In this document: positions 1 to 11,368 of the stretch, in pieces
Position numbering within the stretch: the first letter of the stretch is position 1
Layout: every line of letters starts with the position of its first letter
Assembly (NCBI GenBank): GCA_024195585.1
Contig: SWBL01000104.1
Span: 83,347-147,346, forward strand
Origin: Aureobasidium sp. EXF-3400
Taxonomy: Eukaryota > Ascomycota > Dothideomycetes > Dothideales > Saccotheciaceae
Length of the DNA stretch: 64,000 nucleotides
Direction: 5' to 3'
Translations under genes and position numbers: made by a program
The notes under the pieces: model-generated
What the model was told of the DNA's origin: nothing
The model's input: only the letters and a program-made list of their open reading frames with translations
Database searches by the model: none

Positions 1-2629
1 CAGGTCTAGTGGTGAGCGTCTTGTGCCCATCTCGACAACCACTTTCGTTACACGAGACGTCTACTCAGGCAGACCCCGTCGCTCTACCCTGACCGACCCC
101 TCGCGCCCCATTACAACTCCCTCGACCGCCAACACCACCACCATTCCCGTCCACTCACGCAGCCGGCCTGCTGTCATTCAATCCTCGCACGATCGTCCTC
201 ATAGTCCTTCGAACCCGCATGGCTATTCCACTTCCACTCGCACTCCTGACTATTATGCCGTCCCTGCTACCTCGCACAGAGATCACTCGCACAAGAAGGT
301 CTATAGTATCGATGGCGGCGGCAAGTCTCGTCTCGTTGCCGACATAGACATCAATACAAGCCATGGCAGCTCCCATAGGCGCCATAGCGTCGATCGCAAC
401 TCCGAACATCATTCTTCGTCCCATCACCGACACAAGGGTTATCATCTCAGTGGCTCCTCGACCAGAAAGACCGAGAATGATCAAGGCTTCTCATACACAG
501 ATCCCGCTGCCATGTACAGAGAGACCGAGCCCCGCTGGCGACACCGTGCTGGTAGTGTCGAAGCAACTCGACCTAGACCCACCAGTGCCTACATCGAACA
601 ATACCCTCCTCGCTCGTCAGCGCGAGACCTTGGTCCGCCTACATCACGAGCCCTCGACAAGTTCAACGACGGCGCTGGTCGCATTAACAGCACACGAGAA
701 CCTCCACGAACTTCCAATAGGCTTTCTTACCAAGAACCACAATACAGTGACGGTTATGTTTCGTCCTCCGGTCGTCACACAACTGCTGTACATCAAGATC
801 GTTCTCGCGATGCCTATCCAAGAGAGACTGAGCGCGCTCGCCCGATCCATCGTTACGAAGATCGCAGCGTTGAGCGTCGAGGTTTTGGCATTCGCAGTGG
901 CAGTCAAGACAGATACAACCACAACATGAACAGGGGCAGCAGTGAAAGCTTCGATGCCTACTACTCGGATCGCGACCGTGACCACGCCCCTCCTCGCAGC
1001 GATCCCCGTGCTTACGACTATTCAAGAGAATCTGATCGTGAACGAGAGTACCGTTCAAGAGACAAAGATCGACCGCGAGATGATGGCTATGCTTCAGAGA
1101 GAGATAGACATCACGAAAGAGAGCGGCGCGACCACAATCGCAGAGACCGTGATCGGGATGTTACACCGAGAGGTAGTGGTGACAGTCTCACAAGCACTAT
1201 ATTGCCCGCTGCCGCTACTGCTGCTATTGGTAGTCTTGGTGCTATGGCTGCTGCTGCTTACGGGTCAGAGACCACTGCCAAAGGTCGAGACCGCGAGTAC
1301 GAAGAAAGAGACCGAGATCGAGAAAGAGATAGGGAGAGGGATAGAGAACGCGAGCAGCGCGAACGCGATCAACAGTACGAGCGAAAGCAGCGCGAACGCG
1401 AGAGAGAATTGCGAGACCGAGAGCACGACAGACGCGAGTATGAGAGGGAACGTGACCGAGACGTGGACAGAGACAGCGAGAAAGAACGAGAGAGGACTCA
1501 CGATCGCGAGACACGAACTCGTGAAAGGCCCCAGGACAGGGATCGGGATAAACCCAGGCATTCTTCGTCGTCTGAAAGCGGTCAAGACAGGCACCGAAGC
1601 TCAAGACGACACCGTACGCTTGGAGCTGATGGATCTCCTCCGCAAGAGAAAGATGCTAGACATGGAGCTGATGACCGACAACGCGTTGCCGAGTCTGATC
1701 GCATGTACCCGCCCGACGACCTTCAGCGTGTTCCTGAACGCGAACGCTCTGCTCCTGCCGATCCAGCAGAGGTTGACCCTGACGAAGATTATCGTCGCCG
1801 TATTGAGCAAGCACAAAGAGACCTGCAGGGCTCGCATGATCACGCAGACTCAGACAGAGAAAGACGCATGAACGAACCGGAGCCTGTTACCAGCAGAACC
1901 GCTCCTCTTGCTACCACTGTTGACCATACTGAGAGCACAAGTAGAGAAAATCGGGTACGCATTGTTGAGCCTCCATCTGACAGGGAAGACTCTCAGCCGA
2001 TCAAGGGTATTCTTAAGAGACCCACACAAAAGTTTCCCGAGGATCCAAACCCGGTGCGTGAAGGTGTTAAACCACTGAAAGAGGTACGTTAATTCGACAT
2101 GGCAACAAACGCATCTTTCTTACATTTCCAACTACAGACCACCAAAGAAGGAATCCCTACAAACGCTCGCTGGACCAAAATTGATCGCCGCCTTGTCAAC
2201 CCACAAGCTCTTGAAGAAGCGCAGGAACGTTTCGAAGAGCGTTTGGATTGTGTAATTGTACTTCGAGTCTTGACCAAAGATGAAATACAGAAGCTGGCCG
2301 ATAGAACATTGGAGATCAGAGGTATGCTCACATCATCGCCGTAACACATAAATCGACCTAGCTGACGTGTCTAAGAAGCCCGCTCATATGACGATGAAGA
2401 TCGTGAACGCCGTGAGCGGCGTGAGCACCGCCGTCGCGAACGTGAGCGCGAGCGACGTGAACGAGACGAATACGAAGATGATGATAGCGAAGACGAATAC
2501 GCTCCTCGAGCACCGCGCATGCTTGAAGCTCCAGCCGATGGGCAGGAACCTACGGCAGACTTTGTACGCGACCGAGAACGACGCAGAGAGCGCGAGCAGG
2601 AACCTGCTTATGCTTCTCGTGCGATCTGA
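1..2629 (+). CDS. DUF8035-domain Arg/Asp/Glu-rich protein (5' end outside window)
   Basis: The reading frame is open from base 2, so the true start lies upstream. Exons are about 2-2083, 2138-2321 and 2376-2629, joined by introns of 54 nt with clear GT/AG ends; the last exon ends in TGA. About 839 residues are visible. The first part is low-complexity: Ser/His/Arg-rich, then long Arg-Asp-Arg-Glu runs (bases 1280-1560), interrupted by one hydrophobic Ala/Gly-rich stretch (bases about 1183-1266). Exon 2 encodes a compact conserved block (GIPTNARWTKIDRRLVNP, then FEERLDCVIVLRVLT) that I recognise as the fungal DUF8035 domain. The tail is again RE/RD-rich. Its function is unknown. The charge pattern resembles RNA-processing or nuclear scaffold proteins, but that is inference. 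Splicing is needed to reach the DUF8035 block, because the first exon alone runs into a stop at 2090-2092. Confidence 0.85.
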
Positions 2630-3038
2630 ACGTCTTCTTGATGACCATTTGATGCAACGAAACCTACACTTTTTTGGAAAGCGAGTCCTTTTTTGTGGTG
2701 GAAGCGATAGGCCATTTGCCTCTGGAGAGCATAGCGTCTTACATACTTTTTGGGTTATGAGCACTTTGGCTTAAAGCATCAGAGCATTGTAGCGACGCCT
2801 TCTGGATTTGGAAGGAGAAGAAAGAAAACAAAATTTTGCATCAATCTTCGCTTTGTCTTTGTTCCTTCCGAGGGAAGCTCCTTCCAAAACACTGGATGCT
2901 GAATTCGTGCCACATTCTTTGTTCTATGAATACCCGCAACCGGACGTGGCACACAGATAAACAGCAACTTGTTCTCGAGCCTCTTGCAACACAATCAATT
3001 ACACAATTCAACAACTTACAACCCGAGCAGGCAACGAG
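2630..3038. other. Intergenic region
   Basis: 409 bases between the DUF8035 gene and the HEFAH-motif gene, both on the plus strand. It should hold the 3' UTR of the first and the promoter and leader of the second. I see short T-rich tracts and no open frame worth calling. Confidence 0.6.
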
Positions 3039-4682
3039 ATGAGCGACTCAGGAGACGTCAGCATGAGTGACGCCGAACCCGAACCCACCGGACCTCCTTC
3101 CATTTCCATACCAGATCCTCCAAAACTGCCTGCACTCTTCGAAGACGATCAAGGTGTTGTTCATCGTACGGTGTGGCGTCAGCACGCCCGGCATTTTGTT
3201 GCAAGGTACAATAAAGACTTTACTGGCTTTGATGTTCGTCAAGAGAGTGGCGCAGATTCGAGGGGAGATCAAAACGGTGGTACTGGCGATGATGATGATG
3301 AAGAGGAGGAGGACGAGGAGGATCGAGAGGATGACGATGCCGATGCAGATGCAGATGAAGACGACGATGAAGATGAAGATGAAGACATTCAAGATGCCGA
3401 TGACTGGCCCTACCATCTAGGGCCATTTACTGAAGTCCCACAGTCGAGTGATGTGATCAAAACCTGGGGTCTGCAACTCTTGGAAGCAGCCGGTTTTATC
3501 AATTGTGAACAAGACGATGGCGATGCGTATATGGATCCAGAAGGCAGATGGGCTAAGACCAGAAATCCACACAACCTAGAAGCTGAGAGGATCCATCCGG
3601 TCTTTAGAAAAGACATGTTTCAAAACATTACAGACGATGGATACGAGCTCATACTTCCGGCCATACTTCTTGCAAGTGCCTGGCTCGATGATCCCACCAC
3701 CTTGAACTTTTTCTATGGTGTCTGGGCCGATGAGCAGCACACGTCGTTTTGGACCGTCGATCTCGGGCACTGCACGATCGTACACGTTCCTCAAACTCTT
3801 TCAGAATACAGCCAACGTGAGACTCACGAGAAAATTGTGGCTATGCGCAACTGGACTAGCTGGCGTATTGTGAATGCTTCTTTTTTGGTCGACCGTGGGG
3901 CAATTGCGGACACGGGAACGAAGCTGGATGACAACGGCAAGCCTGTCCCTGCCTCGGGACCGTAAGTGACTGTAAATCAAGGCTGTAGAAGGAGACTAAT
4001 ACATCATAGGTATACTCGGCAGACGGAGATCCATCTGAGTAAATTCAATCTTAAACTCTTGCATCTGTTCGACCATCACGTTTCTACTGAAAGTCAAGGA
4101 TATGAGAAAATGCTTGAAGATACCCTGGACCTCGCCGGCATCCCTGATAGCCACAAATTTAGGGACTTTGATTTGAATTCGGCCAATATGCGTACGTATT
4201 TCCAGCTTGCCGACGCAATGATACATGAGTTTGCACATGCTTTCAACCGTGCCTACTACAACGAGCCAGATTTTCTCTTTGCAGGTCCAAGGGATTACAA
4301 GGAGCCTTGGGTTGCGGGCAATCGGAACAACGAAATGGGGTTCTCGCTGGTCAAACACGTTCTCGGTGAAATCCCATGGGCCTCGACCATTTGGAGAATC
4401 CCAATGAGCCACAAGGAGAAATTCGTACAAAACATGTTATGTCCTTTCGGATTTTACACCGCGAATAGATGGGATGCGGGTCGTGGTAGTACCCCAGCGG
4501 TCAGGGAGTATGTTTTGCCGGATTTGCCAGTCCATCAGGCACATGAACGCCAAATCTATTACCCTCTGCCGCAGAAACATGTCAACGCCATGTATACAAA
4601 GGAGATGTGGACGGAACACGTACCTCGGTGGGGCCTGGCAGCGCTTAAACTGCCACAGCCACTTGCATGGGCTGTCATATAA
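3039..4682 (+). CDS. Uncharacterised acidic protein with HEFAH (HExxH) zinc-site motif
   Basis: Two exons, 3039-3961 and 4010-4682, are joined by a 48-nt intron that carries a GACTAAT branch site, giving 531 residues. The start is the ATG after a clean upstream leader. The N-terminal part has a very acidic Asp/Glu stretch (bases about 3287-3390, roughly residues 84-117) before a folded region. In exon 2, residues 379-386 read IHEFAHAF: His380, Glu381 and His384 form an HExxH motif. A second Glu in NNEMG (Glu416) lies 32 residues later, inside a conserved-looking Trp/Asn/Glu-rich block, and could be the third metal ligand of a gluzincin-like peptidase. There is no signal peptide, so an intracellular location is likely. 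I do not recognise the family. Catalytic activity is inferred from the motif alone; it could also be a chance match in a non-enzymatic protein. Confidence 0.85.
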
Positions 4683-4749
4683 ACATACAATAGGGCGAGG
4701 AAGGTGAACCATGTATGTTAATGGAAGGATATAGGCCGACTGCAATGGG

Positions 4750-4772
4750 TTTTTTTTTTTCCCCCCCTCCTT
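4750..4772. repeat. Poly-T/poly-C homopyrimidine tract
   Basis: Eleven T followed by seven C and a short pyrimidine tail, 68 bases after the stop of the HEFAH gene. It is a simple-sequence tract, probably in the 3' UTR or terminator region. Confidence 0.7.
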
Positions 4773-6627
4773 ATCAAGTGAGTTTAGAAATTGAGAGAAG
4801 TTGCACATCGTGATTGGCAAGCTTAATGTCCAGATGTCAGGACACGATCATCTAATGGAAACACCATTCTTAGGAACAAATAGGAGACAAAAGTTCTCAG
4901 GCACTGGGTCTTGGCGCTTTCGTATGAATTCTGATCCCATATAAGCTGAATGAATGTCTGTTGTGACACTCTTACTCTCCTGCGAGATCCCCAGAAGCAG
5001 TCGTAGGGACTGCAAACCGATTGGGTACTTTTCAGCGTTCGAGCGGTACCACTGAGAGCCATTATCATACACTTTCCGTGGGCACTGTTTTCCTTATCGA
5101 GGTGCTGTGTAACCAAACAAGACTTTTTACAGACGTGTAGTGTCCAGAACGAGGTTGTCTAAATTTGTGGTTTGGAACAACTGTACGTGTCCATAAGACC
5201 AAGAGTCTATTCCGTGTCGAGTTGGTAATAATGCATTTTAGCCGGTAGATGTGATGCCGAACTTCTGCGAGGACTGAAGTTGCAACGGCCACGGCTGCGG
5301 ACAGTATCGGTCTCTCTCATGGAGCTCCACCAGTTGAGCTCGTTGTGGGCAGGAGCGACCCCCGAGAACCCGGTTTCCACTGGCGGATTCAGCCCCGGAG
5401 CCGCCCAACACCGGCGCTTTGCAACGGCATTACAGATGCTCGTTGACGCTGTCAATGGCGGATGTTGAAACCCTTTGTTGATGAATCCTTCGGTGGATGA
5501 GGCTTGATCAATGATCGTTGTTGTTGCTTTTTGGGCGTTGCTGACGCATGAGTTCTCGTCGTACTCGCTATCTTGCGGTGGGTCAAGTGAACTTGATCAT
5601 CCCTCCGCATCTGAAGACGTAGATGTGCATTTGATAGTGGAGATCTTCTTCGCTTCGTACCGGTTCAATGACATCCCTCATCCTTGTGACGACACGAGAG
5701 GTTCGAATTGACGACTCTTTATCAATCTGGACGATTTCGAGTTGTAAACTTAGAGAACTGTGTGATCGAGATACCTTAGATCTCCATACATTGGACTTAG
5801 CCCTATGTTGATAGCGTTGATGCGTTGATGGGGAACCTTGTCCGCTGGGTCGTTTGGTGGAGCAATGGGGTTGTTTGAGTTTCGGTTGCGCGTTTGCACG
5901 TTCGGCCAGGCCATTTTACGCTTACGCCTCGCTTGGTGGCTGTTCGTCATCAGTACACACGTACGACCTTCTCCAGGATAATCAATTTCTAGGCGCTTGT
6001 CAGGGCTATGTACAGACTGCACGGCGTGCACACCTGACAGCCACCAACAGATCGAGCCCGGGCTCCTAGGAGCAGACAGGAAGTCGTAGGGCATCAAGTC
6101 AAGCCGCAGTCGCGTCTGTGAAGTGCAAGACGCGAAAGTTTTCCTGATGACAAAGACGGCAGGAGCTTAGCTGCCACCATCCGATACTTCATCGCACAAC
6201 AAAGCAGCCAGAGGGCGGATACTCGCCTCAAACGTAGTGACGGTGTCACACTCGGGATCACCAGTTTCGGGAACTCGTCGTCCGACATTTGAGGAGATCT
6301 GTGTTTCACGGGTTCCTGCGTGAGACGACGTGATGCGACAACCAAACGACATGGGGTTCGGTCTAGAAGTCCTTGAACAAGAAAAATCGTATTACACGAC
6401 AGCGCGGCTCACGGGTTCGTGCATTGCAATTGAAAGGAGTTGCTGTACGAGTAATGATTCAGAAGAACATTGCCGGAGCTGCCCGAAGTTGTGGATTCCA
6501 AGGGGCTCTTGGTGGAGGTTGTACGTGCCGGAGCAGCACGATGTGAGCCTTACTACTAACCACGGGGTGCTTGATGGACAAATCGACAAGGCTTGACAGC
6601 CGCTTAGCATCGGGACAAAGGGTATTA

Positions 6628-6661
6628 CATCCAGAGAGCAAAGTCATCCAGAGAGCAAAGT
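6628..6661 (+). repeat. Exact 17-bp tandem duplication
   Basis: The unit CATCCAGAGAGCAAAGT occurs twice in a row without mismatch (6628-6644 and 6645-6661), inside the gene desert. No function is evident. Confidence 0.9.
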
Positions 6662-7477
6662 TTCGTTCAGGGGTCGTCCGCAAGAGCCTCCAACCAAAAC
6701 CTGGAGAGGAAGGCGCAATCCGAGCATGTCACTGCCTCGAAGGCCAAGATGCCCTACCCACACGAATCGCTGCTTCGGCGAGGCACTCATGTGGACCACT
6801 TAGGAGGGCCCATGCTTCTTTGCGCGCCTTGAAACAAGCCAAAGATCGATGGCCTGAGGGGTCAGATCGTCTGTACTACCTACAGAACAACGCAACATCC
6901 AGTAGAGAATCTGTTCGTATGTATCGCAACTGAAGTATCCTATTTTCTAAAGACCGAACGTATGCTCGAGGTCACCTAGCGCCAGCGAGTAGGTGTCATG
7001 CTCACCCTGGCCCTTGTTCCTATTTTTTCTTGTTCTTTTCTCTTCCTTCATCGTACTTGTCCTTCACCGCTTCTCACATTTAGTATGTAGTATATACTGT
7101 GGCGTCGATGCCAACAGAATTCCCTCTGACATTCTGCTACCACGGCGAAGCGTTCGTTCAGGTCTGTGAACAAGACACGTGTGAGCAAGTGCCAGGACAC
7201 CGCTCTCTCGTTCCTTTGAGACTAACCACAAACTGTTATCTACCACCAAACAGGACTGATCAATCCGCGATATCGTCTATCTGACTGACTCGTCACTTGC
7301 ACTGATCCTCAACATCGTCTCTACAGCTGTCAAGGCAGCTGCCTCCATCACTTGTGCCGCTATAGGCGTCGCTCTTTCTTAGCAATTTCCTCATTCCTAC
7401 GACTTCTTCTACGGACTCTGAAACATCTCCTGCTGCCTCTTCCAATTGAGGGTTTCAAATGCTCAAGGCGCTTCTGG

Positions 7478-7550
7478 GTGCGTACTTGACAACATGTCAT
7501 CATCTATCACACTTGCGAATTATGCGCTGACTACATCCTCATGACTGCAG
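7478..7550 (+). other. Candidate intron in a non-coding transcript
   Basis: 73 bases start with GTGCGT, contain GCGCTGAC about 25 bases before the end, and finish with ACTGCAG, matching the donor, branch point and acceptor of real introns in this window. Joining the flanks gives only a nine-codon frame starting at 7459 and stopping just after the acceptor. It therefore suggests a spliced leader or non-coding RNA with a short upstream ORF, not a protein gene. A chance match remains possible. Confidence 0.4.
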
Positions 7551-10500
7551 GAATGCGCTAGAGCAAGCTGCAGCTGTGGTCTGAAGTGGTGGCATGGCAG
7601 CAGACATCAATTGCTGCGCCTCTTCCATAGAACAGCGACTGTCCACCTAGCTCCGAAAATCGGAGTTTCCCAGAGTGTGGTCGATCAACACACACACAAG
7701 ACAATATATGTCAACTATCCAATATGTGCAACCAAGAACGATTGGATGGAGTGATTACTGGTGCCACGTTGAGCAGAAGATTGTCTCGGCTTTCTCCCAT
7801 CCAATCGTTGATAGCAGGTGCTCGTTGTTATCCACGCCGAATTGGTTATTGAATGATCAAGCTCATGAGGGCTTCTCTACGACCTCATAAAAGCCGATGT
7901 ACATGCTGGCTAGGCGTACGTTGTGGTGTGAGACCGAAGAGACGGCCTGGTTCGGACAGGCATCCGAATGATCCAGATCGTCAGAGGCACTTCTAGTACA
8001 TGTAGTGAACACTGGTCGCGACAACAGATTGAGACGTTGTGTTATTGCTTGTGTTTTCATACGACACATTGACAAGAAGGACATCGTCGAGGAGGACCTT
8101 AGATGTTGTCATATTAGACGCTTTCACTCCTGCATCGCCAGACAGAGTCTGTACTCGTCATTATGTGATGCCAAGATCATGTCAGAATCGGCCTCTCCGT
8201 GATCCTCAATTCCTGCCAGCCATCTGGGACCCTCGATCGCGTGATCGTGGAACGGCAGACTCTAAGTCAAAGTTTGTACGAAGCTGCTTTTTCCATACCG
8301 CGTTATGCTTCTGTGATAAGAGAGTCTTCGATTCGATGCGAGTATCAGAGACAACTGATGATATCGCGCTTCCTCGCGATGTAAATTGTTATATATTCGG
8401 CGAACACCGAGCGTTGATCGCGGGAGACAAGTGCCGATGCGCACACCCCTCATGACCACGTGCGTTTGATAAACCCCAAGATTTTCTTGTGGGACAGGAC
8501 AAGGGTGTAAAGTGCAACGATAGATCAAGAAATATCATGTGTCGATGCACAGAGATTAAGAAACTCGATGCTTGATGGAGAGACATGCTGTTTAAGCACG
8601 ACAGATGCATAACTGGTTTCGAGCATTGGCCTGCGACTGGCGAGTATGTCCGTAAGTATCCGATCACTACTCCGCTGCCTCATACGCGGACACAACGACG
8701 CCAATCAATCTGGAATCTGGCAAGCGGATCTCCAGCTGCTGCAATCTGCAACGCCGAACTCCCCCATTGTCGTTATCATAACCACGATTGTGATCAGCAC
8801 CGAAATGTGAAGGGGCATGAAATGGTTCTCGTTCTTCCGCGTATCTGCAGGTCTGAATCGCTGGGAACATTACGCTCCAGATCTCGTCTTCTGAACAGGT
8901 TTTAGCCAACCCGAATAACGATCGTGACTGGTGGAAGGATTCATAGTGTCTTGACTCGCATGAACTTTGCGAGACCGAGTCGGAAGCTAGTCTAGCAGGT
9001 TGGACCGCGAGCCGTGAGCTGATGACGCTAGAAAGTATAGCCGAAAGAGCGTCTAAGTCAGCCATCCCATATCTCGACCAAGCTGAGCCGTCGTCTCTGA
9101 CACCGCAAAGTAATTCTTCGAGGGCTCGAGGAGGGACGGTGAAGGAGGCCGAAGCTCTACATACACAGTGCTAGGTGTTTCATGTTGACAGGTGTGGTGC
9201 TAAGGTTCAAGACATGTTCTTAAGGAAAGTTTACAAAGCATGGAAATTTCACATTTGGACCTGCAAAGCGACAGGATCGGAAAACAGAGACGAACAATCT
9301 TTTGCTTCCGGAGTCGGCAGCGGTTGCCAACAAGTGAAGAATACGAGAACAATCGAGCATAGCCACGTCCGGTATCTGCGTTGAGTTTTGGGCTGTGTAT
9401 AGCTGATCTGCAAATCAACTCGATACGCGTACCATTCTCGAACTTATATCTCTGAGCAAAGGGTCACAAAGATCTGTGTCATTCATCGCATGTTTCGATT
9501 CTGTTGGTTCCCAAGATTTCGATCTCATCGGTTTGGGCGGGTGTCAATCGCGAAGTCCCCAGATGTCAGCTGGAGACTTGGCGCCGCTAATGTAGTGGCT
9601 TGAAAGCCTAGTATTGGCGTGCACTCCCAAGAGCCGGGAGAGGTCGACAGAGAGGCTGACAGGCAGCCAAACCCGGTGCACAACTCCGATCCTGGCACAC
9701 TGCTCGAGCTAGCGATCAGATCAACAAGCGAAAACGAACCGCAGAGCTGCGACGTCTCTATCTCGGTAGTCTGTTGCACAAGTGCCGACGATCCAGAGAC
9801 CGGTCAGTCGTTCAAGACTAATGAGAGGGAGAAGTTTGGATGCCGCTGTAGTCCGGTGCTTCTTGGTCAGCCGAGAGTACTAGGTAATCAAATTGCAGTC
9901 CTTCCAGTGACGAAGAGACTTGCCCTGTCACATTTTGCACACGGCCTGATCAGCCCTCGTGAGAAAGAGGTCCGAACGCGTGGGAGCCGGACGTTGGAAG
10001 CCAGGACCAACAACGTTAGTCATTGGAGGTGAAACGTTGGGACTAGCAGATGGTTTGGAAAAAGAAGGTTGGCGGTTGACGCGCTCCGCTGGCGCAATTG
10101 GCAGGCGTTTGCTGAGAGGGATTGAACGTCAGCTCAAGCCTCAAGGAGACAGCCGTACACGCGTCCCTTGATCCCTTGAGGAAGCAAGAGCGAAGGGACA
10201 CAAAGATTCAGTCGTGCAACAGCACTTGTCTGTAAGAGGAAAGGCCATCCTATTCTTGGCCGATGGAGCCTCTGGGCCATCGCTCCTCTCACGAGCACAA
10301 AATCGACGGCAAGAGATCGAGTCAGAGGCTTTTGATGGCTGCAGAGGAAACCAACCTTAAGCAAGCGGCTGGACGACTCGGAGCAAGAGCCGCATAGACC
10401 ACCGGTCAGTACGGATGTTGGTTGTTGTGGACGATGATGATGGCCTCCAGAAATCGGAGGGTCACTGCGGCCGTTCATCAAGCTTGCAATATCGCTTGCG

Positions 10501-11368
10501 TTTAGTGGCGCGTTTCATCCTCTTCGTGTGCCTTGCCATGCCTTGCCTTAGCCAGCTTGCACGTGGGGTTGCCGAAGAAAAAGCTTCCACTGTTTTTCTC
10601 GCGGACGACCTCGCCTGTTGATTCGTCGACTCGTCGTCCTTTGGACCCGCTTGATTGTGGGAGAAAGCTCGCATCATTATATCAGGATGCCACTTGGTTC
10701 GGGTATCATTACGAACCACTCTGCATTGATTACAACGTGCATTGCATTTCGCACGGACTTTGCCATGTCTCTTCCTTATGATGCTTTCTCATATGTACAA
10801 TTCTGATGCTCGGCGGGGAGGCGTATAAGGTCGAGCCGGGTCCTGTCGTGGCGGGCGATCGTGTGAGTAGTGCCCGTTTCATTCTTCTCTTGTTGCTGCT
10901 GCTTTTCCACCCTTGTCAATTCGATAACCAACTCTTCGCTCGCTTCGATTTTGACTGGACTACCACTTTGCTATTGCTGTCGCCGGTCGTCTTGATAGCG
11001 CTCATTCTAGCTGCACAGCAACTGTCCTCTTGTATCTTCTGCTGCACGCCCGTTGAGGTCCGGATCTCCTGCAGGTGTCAGGTCAGGATCGAACAAACTG
11101 TCTGTCCCCGGCAATCCCAAGCACCTTTGGACGCTACATGGTGAGGCCCCAGCCTTTTGTTACCCCTCAACATCATATTCATATCACTCCATCCTTGTAC
11201 CTTTCCATGTCACTCTGGTCATCCAGAGGTCTCGGCTATACTTCCATTCATATCCTCTGCACTCCTCTCTTTTTGTCAGCCACCTACCGACAAAAGCTCT
11301 TCGGCTTGGCTTGGCCGCCCGCTCCCCGCCCTCCTAGCTCTGCCCGAAATCCACAGCTGCTTGAGATC

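Larger units (their letters stand above)
4683..11368. other. Gene desert upstream of the DUF8032 regulator
   Basis: About 6.7 kb without a credible protein gene. All open frames are short (longest about 138 codons), lie on both strands, and show no family motif or exon chain. Base composition is mixed and not strikingly AT-rich, so I see no obvious sign of a repeat-induced-mutation relic. It contains a 17-bp tandem duplication (6628-6661), pyrimidine-rich tracts typical of fungal transcription starts (about 7010-7060 and 10870-10920), and one well-formed intron (7478-7550). The most economical reading is a large regulatory region and long leader for the regulator at 11.4 kb, or a non-coding RNA locus; decayed sequence cannot be excluded. 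Confidence 0.6.

Noticed and set aside
942..1871. 309-codon frame in another phase within the DUF8035 gene
   Set aside because: Overlaps the Arg-Asp-rich true frame; low-complexity codons leave all phases open, and it lacks the splice links to DUF8035.
5690..5715. GGTTCGAATTG resembling a tRNA T-loop
   Set aside because: No matching stems within 80 bases on either side.
9619..10032. 137-codon frame in the gene desert
   Set aside because: No recognisable domain, no start context and no exon partner; composition looks random.
10806..11144. 112-codon hydrophobic frame before the DUF8032 gene
   Set aside because: Lies in CT-rich leader-like sequence; the Leu runs reflect pyrimidine tracts. A leader with short upstream frames is more likely.
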